Below, piece by piece: positions 57,046-64,000 of a stretch of 64,000 nt of DNA. The notes beneath the pieces are model-generated. The model ran no database searches, was not told the origin of the DNA, and saw only the letters and a program-made list of their open reading frames with translations. This DNA is from Roseiarcus sp963820095 (GTDB lineage: Bacteria; Pseudomonadota; Alphaproteobacteria; Rhizobiales; Beijerinckiaceae). Position numbers and translations under genes: made by a program. The number at the start of each line of letters is the position of its first letter. Position 1 is the first letter of the stretch. The stretch spans positions 50,943 through 114,942 of the forward strand of contig CAWFZA010000032.1 of NCBI GenBank assembly GCA_963820095.1, read 5' to 3'.

Positions 57046-57174
57046 ATGAACCTCTCGAAACTGGTATATGTGTCCGCTATGTTCGGATTATCCGCAATAA
57101 GCCACGCGTCTGCCGGGGTGATCTATGACTTAACGCAGGTCAAATCGGACGCTAAGCAGCTTCCATTTGGCTAA
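57046..57174 (+). pseudogene. 5' end of a secreted protein gene, truncated at the IS630 element
   Basis: 42 codons from the ATG at 57046. The first 23 residues form a signal peptide (LVYVSAMFGLSAISH, likely ASA-GV cleavage), followed by GVIYDLTQVKSDAKQ, which resembles the mature start of small exported PEP-CTERM-type proteins. The frame then stops at TAA 57172 inside the left flank of the transposase region. No continuation is seen on the far side of the element, so it is a truncated gene or a very short peptide. Confidence 0.4.
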
Positions 57175-57230
57175 CCAACAGATAGGTTTTTTGCGGTTCT
57201 GTGCGTGCGCCAATTCGCGAGGTGTATGGC

Positions 57231-58275
57231 ATGGCGGGAAAGTCTTCGGTTAGGGCGAGCGATGAACAACGGGCCGCCCTCTTGGCTCTTGCCGCTTCCC
57301 GTAATCGTGGCGAGGCGGACCGGGCGCGCGCCGTGCTTTTGACGCTGGCTGGCTGGACCAGTTGCAGGATCGCAGAGGCGTTTGGCGTGCGCGAGGATAC
57401 GGTTCGCCTGTGGCGCAGCGACTTCGCCGCCGGCGGCGTCGCGGCGCTGCAGGCCAGCATCCCGCCGGGCCTGCCGCCGGTAAAGAGTGAAGCCGCCCTG
57501 CGCGTCGCCATCCCTTTGCTGGAAGACCCTGTGGCCGACCGGCGCAATTGGACGATCGCCCGCCTCGGCGCTGAGATCGAAGCGCGCGAGGGCGTGTGCA
57601 TCAGCCGTTCGCAACTGTCGAAGGCGCTGCGAAAAAAAACTTTCGCTGGCGACGGCCCCGGCACACGCTGAAGGGACGTCAAACGGAAAGCGAGGTGGAA
57701 CGAATAGGCTTGCGCCTGCAGCAGGCCAAGGCTGGAGATATTGTTCTTCTCTACGGCGATGAGAGCGAGGCGCTGACGCATCCCTATTTGGCCCGCGCCT
57801 GGGCGAAGTCAGGGGCGGACCTGCGGGTGCCGGCGCCGGGGCAGACCAAGAAGGTGGCGATGCTGGGATCGCTCGATCACGTCACGCGCCAAGTCATCGT
57901 CCACACCAGCGCGACGAAGCGCAGCAGCGATTTCATCGCCCATCTGGAGCAACTCGACCGTCTCTTTGCACCCCAGGCCGGGCGAGGAGGCCAAACCGGT
58001 CGGGCAGGTCGAGGACAAGGGTCCGATCCACACCAGCAAACGCTCTCTCGCCGCCCTGGCCGCCCGCGCTCACTGGCTCACCGTCGAGTGGCTGCCAAAA
58101 TACGCCCCGGAACTCAACGAAATCGAGCCGGTCTGGCGCGATCTTAAGGCCCATCACCTCGCCCACCAGACCTTCAAAGACCTCGCCGCGTCGACCAAGC
58201 CATCCATGCGCCGTCATCGATCTCAACCGTGAGCGCATCCCCAATCCGTTGGCCACGCCACGAATCTCTGCTTAG
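57231..58275 (+). pseudogene. IS630 transposase, frame broken
   Basis: Frame 1 (57231-57671) has the helix-turn-helix half: RNRGEADRARAVLLTLAGWT and CRIAEAFGVREDTVRLWRSD. At the A8 run (57632-57639) a -1 shift leads into NFRWRRPRHTLKGRQ, VLLYGDESEALTHPYLARAW and VHTSATKRSSDFIAHLEQLD. An extra C near 57972 leads into PVGQVEDKGPIHTSKRSLAA and WLPKYAPELNEIEPVWRDLK, giving the DDE motif of the family. Near 58190-58215 two missing bases are needed to reach VIDLNRERIPNPLATPRISA and the stop at 58275. The mix of shifts, unlike the +1 pattern elsewhere, indicates true decay in the 3' part. Confidence 0.8.
57632..57638 (+). other. A AAA AAA slippery heptamer in the IS630 transposase
   Basis: The upstream frame reads cgA AAA AAA ACT, a canonical -1 ribosomal slippage heptamer in the correct register. 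Slippage gives KKNFRW, the sequence conserved in this transposase family. Several IS families use such sites; a one-base deletion in the A run is the alternative. Confidence 0.45.
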
Positions 58276-58373
58276 CTCATGCAAAGTTCGCCGACGGCAA
58301 AAGCCGCCGTAAGAAGCGAATAACGGACATTTAACGTGATCGAGGCAGTCTTTTTTCCCGATTTGAATTCGGG

Positions 58374-59279
58374 ATGGGCCTCATGCACGTGCGCGACAAT
58401 GAAATCGGGCTTTCGACTGCGCTCGCTACGCTTCGCCGAGTCCAAGGTCGACGGCCTAGACTGGAGGTTCTATCAAGGGTCCCAGCGACGCCACGAAACG
58501 TCCCTCCACTCCTTTTTGTTCATGGCGCGTGGCACGGCGCCTGGTGCTGGGACGAACATTTTCTCGGATATTTTTCGCAACTCGGCTTTTCGGCGCACGC
58601 GGTAAGCCTTCGCGGGCACGGCGAGAGCGAAGGAAAAGAGCGGCTTCGCTTCGTACGCATGTCCGATTTCGTGGAGGATCTCGAACAAACCGTCGACTTG
58701 CTCCCGGCGACGCCGATTTTGATCGGCCATTCGATGGGCGGCTTTGTCGTGCAGAAGTACCTCGAACGCAGGAAAGCTCCGCTCGCCGTTCTGCTCGCCA
58801 GCGTTCCGCCGAGGGGGGCATGGGGGGTGCTGCTTCGCCGCCTGCGAGAGCAGCCTCTCGACGTTATCAAAGCGAACCTGACCTTCAGCCTTTGGCCGCT
58901 CGTCTCGGATCCGGAAACGGCCCGACGTTCGCTGTTCTCCCCTGAAATGCCTCACAGCGAGTTGGCGAAGCACCACGCGCGCCTGCAAGACGAAGCCGTC
59001 GCTGCTTATCTCGACTGTCTTTTCTTAAGCCCGGTGTCCACGCGACGAGTCTCGGGGCCGCTCGTCGTGATGGGCGCCGAGCACGACCGGATGATTGGAC
59101 GCGTCGAAGTGGAGACCACTGCCCAAGCTTACGGCGTCGAGCCGATCATTATCCCCGGCTGCGCTCACGATATGATGCTTGACTGTGGCTGGCGCGAGGT
59201 CGCGGACGGAATCGCTCGCGAAATTGATATTCGCTTTCCTTCCAGCAGCGACCACGCTTGCATCGAGGCGGTCGCCTGA
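58374..59279 (+). CDS. Alpha/beta hydrolase (esterase/lipase-like)
   Basis: 301 residues, intact. Oxyanion-hole segment LLFVHGAWHGAWCWDEHF, nucleophile Ser120 (LIGHSMGGFV), catalytic Asp in VMGAEHDRMIG and His in IPGCAHDMML make a complete triad. The sequence VSLRGHGESEG is typical of this fold. The N-terminal 35 residues are basic, with no clear signal peptide. It is followed by a methyltransferase after about 100 bp in the same direction. The substrate is unknown. It lies just past the IS630 copy. Confidence 0.88.
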   Translation: MGLMHVRDNEIGLSTALATLRRVQGRRPRLEVLSRVPATPRNVPPLLFVHGAWHGAWCWDEHFLGYFSQLGFSAHAVSLRGHGESEGKERLRFVRMSDFVEDLEQTVDLLPATPILIGHSMGGFVVQKYLERRKAPLAVLLASVPPRGAWGVLLRRLREQPLDVIKANLTFSLWPLVSDPETARRSLFSPEMPHSELAKHHARLQDEAVAAYLDCLFLSPVSTRRVSGPLVVMGAEHDRMIGRVEVETTAQAYGVEPIIIPGCAHDMMLDCGWREVADGIAREIDIRFPSSSDHACIEAVA

Positions 59280-59378
59280 GGTACGCGCGCGGCGACGATC
59301 AAGGCTTTCCGGACGTCGCTATACATGCGGGAAACAGCTCGGCTGCGCGAGCACACGTTCTTTCAAAGTGGCAAAATC

Positions 59379-60200
59379 ATGAGTTCGGATCGTCCGAGCT
59401 ATCCGCTCGGTTACTCGGCGCATGAATCGCGACGGCTCGCGACGCAGGCCGTCCTATTGGCCGACCTTACGCAGGAGGCTCTCAAGAGGGCTGGAGTGGG
59501 CGAGGGCATGCGGGTGCTCGATCTTGGCTGCGGACCCGGCGATGTGTCGATTCTGGCTGCGAGCCTGGTTGGGGCATCCGGGTCGGTTGTCGGGGTCGAC
59601 CGCTGGGAACCTTCGACCGCAACCGCAAGGCTGCGCGCCAGCGCGGCGGGTCTTAACAACGTTCAATTTATTCAGGCCGAGCTCGACGACTTCGACATCA
59701 ATGAGGAGTTCGACGCGATCATCGGTCGCTTCATCCTTCTTTATCTGCGCGACCCCGCGAGCGTCCTGCGGCGTCTAGGAAGGCAATTGAGCCGGGGCGG
59801 AGCCGTTCTCTTTCAGGAAGTCGACATGTCGACAGTTTCGCAGCATCCGCCCTCGGCCTTGTTCGCGGAGGCGTACCGATGGATCTTCAGCGCCTTCTCG
59901 GCGGCCGGCGCCGAGAAGGACATGGGCGCCAAGCTTTTGCCTACCTTCTTGTCGGCCAACCTGCCCAGGCCAGAAATGATTGCTGTCACTCCAGTCCAGA
60001 GCGGACCCCACTCGGCGTATTACGAGTTTCTGTCCGATATGGTTGTAAGCATGCTGCCGATCATCGAGCGGGAGGAAATCGCCTCCGCCGCCGACATTGA
60101 CATAACGACATTAGCCGATCGTCTACGACAAGACGCCGTCGACAACGAGCGGGTGATCTTCGCTCAGCGGGTCGTCAGCGCCTGGACCCGCGTCCCTTAA
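59379..60200 (+). CDS. Class I SAM-dependent methyltransferase
   Basis: 273 residues from the ATG at 59379; an upstream ATG at 59325 would add 18 residues with no family resemblance. SAM-binding motif I VLDLGCGPGDVSILAA, the acidic end of strand 2 (VVGVDRWEP), motif II-like NNVQFIQAELDDFDINEEFD and motif III LSRGGAVLFQEVDMS are present. The PSYPLGYSAHESRRLATQA start is common in small-molecule methyltransferases of the ubiE/rebM type. It is intact and cytoplasmic. The acceptor is unknown. Confidence 0.88.
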   Translation: MSSDRPSYPLGYSAHESRRLATQAVLLADLTQEALKRAGVGEGMRVLDLGCGPGDVSILAASLVGASGSVVGVDRWEPSTATARLRASAAGLNNVQFIQAELDDFDINEEFDAIIGRFILLYLRDPASVLRRLGRQLSRGGAVLFQEVDMSTVSQHPPSALFAEAYRWIFSAFSAAGAEKDMGAKLLPTFLSANLPRPEMIAVTPVQSGPHSAYYEFLSDMVVSMLPIIEREEIASAADIDITTLADRLRQDAVDNERVIFAQRVVSAWTRVP

Positions 60201-60375
60201 GATTGAAATCTTCAGTCCGTCGAGACCGCCGAACCCAAACCGACACATGAAATTCAAATAAGATCCGCCCTGCCGACTTTATGACGTAACAACATGTCTA
60301 GGATCTAAGGATTGCATGGCGTCCTGACAACTTTACTCAAAAAACGGAGCAGCAGCCCATAGCTTGTTAACGCAT

Positions 60376-60393
60376 ATGTGATTGAGATCACAT
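60376..60393. promoter_or_regulatory. CRP/FNR-family-type binding site
   Basis: ATGTGA-TTGAGA-TCACAT is an exact match to the TGTGA-N6-TCACA pattern with symmetric flanking A/T, 28 bp before the start of the GGDEF-EAL gene. So close to the start it would more likely repress, unless transcription begins downstream. CRP-like regulators occur in alphaproteobacteria, but the cognate protein is not in this window. Confidence 0.55.
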
Positions 60394-60421
60394 CTCCCCT
60401 GACGCAAATTTGATTTGAAGT

Positions 60422-62716
60422 ATGCCTAAAGCCATCCCCGTCCCAGTTGCCGAGACCCTCTCGGATGAAGTCCGCCGAGATCTGATCGAGTCGGTTTTCG
60501 CCGATACTCAGACAATGGTGCTTGGCGCCTTCATGACGATCGTCAACGGCCTCGTTATCGCCGCGGTCGCGCATTCATGGCCGGCGGTCGGGGCCTCGGC
60601 GATGATGGCGCTCGTTGTCGTGGCGCGCATTCGCCTGAAATGGATTTATCAATCGAGGACGCGGGGCAACGCGTTCACCGACGTGCGCTGGCTGGAGCGA
60701 CACTACGTCGTTGGAATGATCGCCTATTTGCTCTCGGTCGGTTTGCTCGCTGTGGCGGCCTTTAGGGCCTCGGACGACGCGTTCGTGTTGACGCTCGCTG
60801 TCTCCTGCGCCATGACCCACGCGCTGGGCATTGCCGTCAGAAATTTCGCCGTCCGGACGGGAGTTGGACTGCAACTCTCGGCGGTCGTTCTTCCGCTTGC
60901 GGTCGCGTTCATCTTCGAAGGCGGCATGTTTCCTCTGTTGGTTCCGTTGTTACTCGCGCCCTTGTGTTTTTTCATTTATGGCTCGGCTTCCCGGCTTCGA
61001 AATATACTTCTGAGCCAAATCGCCTTTCGTGCGGAGTCGGAGCGGATCGCCAACCAGTTCGATTTCGCGATCAACAACATGTCGCACGGCATGTGCATGG
61101 TCTCGGCGGAAAAGCGCCTGCTTGTCTCCAACGCCAAGTTTTCGGAATTTCTGTCGCTAAAGCGTGAAAGGCCGATCACCAATATTCGGCTCGAAGCGGT
61201 GACGCGCCTGGCGAAGCAACGCGGGGCGGTGCCGCAGGAGGCCCTCGACGAGCTTCTCGACGCCTTCGATGCAGCGGCAGCCGCTGGATGCTCGCAGTCG
61301 CTGGAGTTTGAGACCGCGAACCAGTCGTTCTACGAGGCTACGATCACCCCCAATTCGAGGGGCGGATGGGTCGTAGTCGTTCAGGACGTCACAGCAAAGA
61401 GAAATGCCGACCGCGCGATCGATCGCATGGCTCATTTCGATTCGGTCACGAACCTTCGCAATCGACGGTCGTTCGAGTTGGCTCTGGCCGAGGCTCTCTC
61501 CTCCACCCTATCCAGCGGCGCCGGGCTCGACGTGATGTTCCTCGACCTCGATGACTTCAAGCAGGTCAATGACAGTCTCGGCCATCATACTGGCGACAAG
61601 CTTCTGGTCGAGATCGCGAGCCGGCTCGGCGCCATTATCGGGCCGCGTGACCTCGTGGCCCGGTGGGGCGGCGATGAATTCGTCATCCTTCACCACCATG
61701 CGCCCGGCCAATTGGAAACCCACGACCTCGCCAAGCGCATCATCGACGAGATCAATCGCGCCGTGGTCATCGACGGAAGCGAGGTGATCGTCGGCGCCAG
61801 CATCGGCAGCGCCTCGGCGCCGGTCGATGGGCTAAGCCCCGACGCTCTGCTTTCCAAGGCGGATATCGCGCTTTACGCGGCGAAGGCGGACGGCCGCCGG
61901 GTCTGGAGGGCCTTCGAGCCAGAAATGGACGCCAAGATCCAAATTCGTCGCCTTATCGAACTCGAGCTCCGCGCGGCGGTCGCCTCCGACGGGATCGAGG
62001 TCTATTTCCAGCCGATCGTTTCCATCCCCACGAGACAGATCGTCGGCTTCGAGGCGCTCGCGCGCTGGAGGAGCGCTCTGCTCGGCCCGGTGTCGCCCGC
62101 AGAATTCATCCCGATCGTCGAGGAGATCGGGCTCATGGAGGAGATGGGAGCGGCTATCCTGAGACGCGCCTGCAAAGCCTGCGCCGGGTGGCCGGAAGAG
62201 GTCAGCGTGTCGGTGAACTTATCGTCGACCCAGTTCCGCAGCGGCCATCTCGAAGAGACGATCCTCGGGGCGCTTGCAGCCGCCAAGCTAGCGCCCGAGC
62301 GGCTCGACCTGGAGATCACGGAATCCATCCTGCTCGAGGATCGGGGCGATACGCGCCGCACGCTACAGGACTTACGCGCCCAGGGGCTGCGTGTTTCGCT
62401 TGACGATTTCGGCACCGGATATTCGAGCCTGAGCTATCTTCTGAGCTTTCCCCTCGACCGCATCAAGATCGATCGCTCTTTCACCATGGGGCTCGGCATT
62501 CAGGAGCGGGCGTCGGTCCTGGTCGAAGGCGTTTCCGCGATGAGCCGCAGGCTCGGCATGACTGTGCTGATCGAGGGCGTGGAGACAGCGAAGCAACTGA
62601 AGATGATCGAAAACCTCGGCACCATCGCCGAGGCGCAGGGCTACCTGTTCAGCCGGCCCGTCCCGGAAAGGGACGTGGACAGGCTTCTGCAGCGCCATGG
62701 GGTTCAGGCGGCCTGA
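60422..62716 (+). CDS. Membrane-bound GGDEF-EAL protein (cyclic di-GMP synthase/phosphodiesterase)
   Basis: 764 residues, intact. Five or six membrane helices span about 35-190 (MASE-like), followed by a PAS-like sensor (about 210-325, AINNMSHGMCMVSAEKRLLV). The GGDEF domain spans about 335-500 with intact GGDEF at 416-420, and the EAL domain about 510-760 with EAL at 544-546 and DDFGTGYSSLSYL. Upstream of GGDEF the product-inhibition RxxD site reads GPRD, so feedback inhibition is probably lost. Either activity may dominate in vivo. A CRP-type palindrome lies in the promoter. No partner is adjacent. Confidence 0.93.
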   Translation: MPKAIPVPVAETLSDEVRRDLIESVFADTQTMVLGAFMTIVNGLVIAAVAHSWPAVGASAMMALVVVARIRLKWIYQSRTRGNAFTDVRWLERHYVVGMIAYLLSVGLLAVAAFRASDDAFVLTLAVSCAMTHALGIAVRNFAVRTGVGLQLSAVVLPLAVAFIFEGGMFPLLVPLLLAPLCFFIYGSASRLRNILLSQIAFRAESERIANQFDFAINNMSHGMCMVSAEKRLLVSNAKFSEFLSLKRERPITNIRLEAVTRLAKQRGAVPQEALDELLDAFDAAAAAGCSQSLEFETANQSFYEATITPNSRGGWVVVVQDVTAKRNADRAIDRMAHFDSVTNLRNRRSFELALAEALSSTLSSGAGLDVMFLDLDDFKQVNDSLGHHTGDKLLVEIASRLGAIIGPRDLVARWGGDEFVILHHHAPGQLETHDLAKRIIDEINRAVVIDGSEVIVGASIGSASAPVDGLSPDALLSKADIALYAAKADGRRVWRAFEPEMDAKIQIRRLIELELRAAVASDGIEVYFQPIVSIPTRQIVGFEALARWRSALLGPVSPAEFIPIVEEIGLMEEMGAAILRRACKACAGWPEEVSVSVNLSSTQFRSGHLEETILGALAAAKLAPERLDLEITESILLEDRGDTRRTLQDLRAQGLRVSLDDFGTGYSSLSYLLSFPLDRIKIDRSFTMGLGIQERASVLVEGVSAMSRRLGMTVLIEGVETAKQLKMIENLGTIAEAQGYLFSRPVPERDVDRLLQRHGVQAA

Positions 62717-62832
62717 GCGATCCTCGCCGGTGCTCAACCCATCGAGCGAGCCACGACTCGTTCTTAGCGAGTCCGCTTTGAGCAATCTCAAGGGTTTGCG
62801 GCGCAATTAGCGAGTCTTTGCAACTGCCAACG

Positions 62833-62960
62833 ACCTCGTCCTGAGGCGCCGCGCAGCGGCCTCGAAGGACGCTCCAGGAGACGCCGCGGACGTTCGTGCT
62901 GTCCCTCGGCTCTGGATCATCCTTCGAGACGCCCGCTTCGCGGGCTCCTCAGGATGAGGT
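62833..62960. repeat. Intergenic inverted-repeat element
   Basis: About 128 bp bounded by ACCTCGTCCTGAGG and CCTCAGGATGAGGT, with inner CTCGAAGGA (62861-62869) and TCCTTCGAG (62920-62928) also inverted. I recognise this pattern as a dispersed intergenic repeat of Bradyrhizobium-, Methylobacterium- and Beijerinckia-like genomes; the copy number here cannot be judged. It could form a long hairpin in RNA downstream of the GGDEF-EAL gene. Confidence 0.7.
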
Positions 62961-63306
62961 CCTTAGCGGGGTTCACCCACACTTCTACACCCAGCTGGGC
63001 AGTTACGCGTCATTTCAACTCCAGCCATTTGGTCGTGACGCGCCGATCCGAGCCGGAGCCTTTGACGGCGGCTAACCTACCGACCTGGCGTCAAGGCCCG
63101 CCGCGGCGCCCTAAGAGCCCTAGTCAGACTTTCTGGAAAACAATATCAAGGCTGAGCCGGGCTTGGCAAGAAATTGTCGATTTTTCTTATCGACCGCCAC
63201 GGAGGCGCGGCTCGGTCTATCCGATCGAGACATCCGGCGCGATCGCCGGGGCGGGGCGGCCGTTCAGCCGGCAACATCGCGCTGACGAAGGGCCCGGTCC
63301 GCTTCG
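62961..63306. other. Stretch without a supported gene
   Basis: No protein-like frame and no RNA gene recognised. It separates the inverted repeat from the small minus-strand gene. The overlapping open frames are GC-driven. Confidence 0.5.
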
Positions 63307-63600
63307 TCAACTCGCCGCCGAGCGCGGCTCGGGAAGGGAGCGGAGGCCGGAGTTCGAAGCGTAGTCATCGAGCGCGGCTTCGCTTGGGAGCATTCGTTGT
63401 CCCCCGCACCAGTCCAGGAAGTCGTCAAGGGCGACGGTCTCGAGGCTTGCCTCGGCGCCTGCCATCGAAAGGCCCATGAAGCGCCCGTAGCGGCTATCGA
63501 GCCAATCGTCATAGTCGCAGTAATTGGACAATTCTGATATGTAATCAGTCGCGCGCTCAAACTCGGCTGCGGATACAACTCCAACGTGAAATTTGTTCAT
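63307..63600 (-). CDS. Small hypothetical protein
   Basis: 97 residues from the ATG at 63600 (a longer frame to 63633 exists). The sequence is rich in Asp, Tyr and Trp: VVSAAEFERATDYISELSNY, YDDWLDSRYGRFMGLSMAGA, DFLDWCGGQRMLPSEAALDD. The composition is acidic and globular, with no membrane segment or signal. I recall similar short conserved proteins of unknown function from Rhizobiales, but no domain name. It stands alone; upstream DNA to the window end has no further gene. Confidence 0.55.
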   Translation of the reverse strand: MNKFHVGVVSAAEFERATDYISELSNYCDYDDWLDSRYGRFMGLSMAGAEASLETVALDDFLDWCGGQRMLPSEAALDDYASNSGLRSLPEPRSAAS

Positions 63601-64000
63601 AGCACAGCCGCCAGTATTCTTGGCGCTCCCCAAGGCGAGGCGCTCATCGTCGATGCAATATCAACAATTCGTAAGCCCATGGTAAAGGCTTTAACTTAAA
63701 AAGAACCGAGAGATAGCGAAGAGCCGACTGTCTTCCGTTTCGATAGGAATCGTCGACGCAAAAGCAAGTCTGAACCGCCAGCTATTAACTGCATAATGAC
63801 CGTTGGAATGATCTTACGGAATTATGTCAATATTAAATCAACGCCGGGGGTTCGCCGAAGGCGCGCAATCGGCGAGGCGTCGCCCTTGAGCGGCATTGAT
63901 GGAGGCTGGGGCGAATAGCGAGGTGCGCGCCTTTTCGTCTTGGCGATCGCCGTTGCGGGTGGGGGAGCCACCCGCGAGGGCAGGCAGGCTGTTTGACGAT
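63601..64000. other. Right-edge stretch without a supported gene
   Basis: The part near 63680-63840 is richer in A and T than its surroundings and may hold the promoter of the small minus-strand gene. No RNA gene, repeat or protein-like frame was recognised before the end of the window. Confidence 0.4.

Larger units (their letters stand above)
57143..58331 (+). mobile_element. IS630 family insertion sequence (boundaries approximate)
   Basis: One transposase gene with short flanks. Weak inverted similarity between 57143-57163 and 58313-58331 suggests the ends, but it is imperfect and no clear TA duplication was found, so coordinates are estimates. The copy appears damaged in its 3' part and probably is not mobile by itself. 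Confidence 0.5.

Noticed and set aside
57143..58331. Exact IS630 ends with TA target duplication
   Set aside because: The inverted similarity is weak and no convincing duplication was found, so only approximate borders are given.

Overview
The window is GC-rich, tightly packed alphaproteobacterial DNA, most like Hyphomicrobiales of the Bradyrhizobium/Beijerinckia/Methylobacterium type. The basis is codon style, many ABC uptake systems tied to CoA-ester catabolism, hydantoinase genes, an IS630 element and an inverted-repeat element ending in cctcgtcctgagg / cctcaggatgagg. This placement is recognition from memory, not a search. I saw no rRNA, tRNA or CRISPR. The content is accessory and catabolic rather than housekeeping.

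Layout. 0-0.3 kb: broken fragment of a glycosyl-hydrolase-6-like gene. 0.4-4.7 kb (-): RpiR regulator, flavin monooxygenase, amidase. 5.1-10.5 kb (+), divergent: SsuABC/TauABC-type transporter (ATPase, permease, Tat-exported binding protein), a VOC-like protein and two Gfo/Idh/MocA oxidoreductases. 10.8-21.6 kb (+): DeoR-type regulator carrying periplasmic-binding-like segments, then a long operon with sugar ABC genes, enoyl-CoA hydratase, SDR, MalK/UgpC ATPase, SMP-30 lactonase, a binding protein without signal peptide and a class III CoA-transferase. 21.8-24.9 kb (-): MaoC-like hydratase, CoA-transferase, acyl-CoA dehydrogenase, divergent from a LysR gene with a palindrome between them. 26.1-30.8 kb: alcohol and aldehyde dehydrogenases, a metallo-beta-lactamase-fold lactonase and a second LysR. 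30.95-33.3 kb (+): a second MaoC-like hydratase and MmgE/PrpD.

33.4-41.3 kb (+): ribose-type ABC system (binding protein, tandem ATPase, two permeases) interleaved with PEBP-like, SCP2-like and alpha/beta-hydrolase genes. 41.4-46.7 kb (+): the most unusual part. It holds a proteorhodopsin-family protein with Gln in place of the retinal-binding Lys, a flotillin with a duplicated coiled coil, a small membrane protein and a sodium:solute symporter-like protein. 46.7-46.95 kb: a strong promoter-like sequence, a possible small RNA and a nested hairpin. 47-56.4 kb (-): GntR regulator, enolase-superfamily dehydratase, ribose-type ABC system, cyclase remnant, hydantoinase A and B. 56.4-58.3 kb: decayed SMP-30 gene, a truncated secreted-protein gene and an IS630 copy. 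58.4-62.7 kb (+): alpha/beta hydrolase, methyltransferase and a membrane GGDEF-EAL protein behind a CRP-like palindrome. 62.8-64 kb: intergenic inverted repeat and one small hypothetical gene.

Reading caution. Many genes at 17-21.6 kb and 28-46.7 kb are broken by single-base shifts. At nearly every junction I examined the downstream frame is shifted by +1, while the protein stays conserved on both sides. That fits uncorrected insertion errors better than gene decay, so these are annotated as CDS spanning the shifts. A few places (IS630, the SMP-30 remnant, the cyclase and glycosyl-hydrolase fragments) look genuinely degraded.
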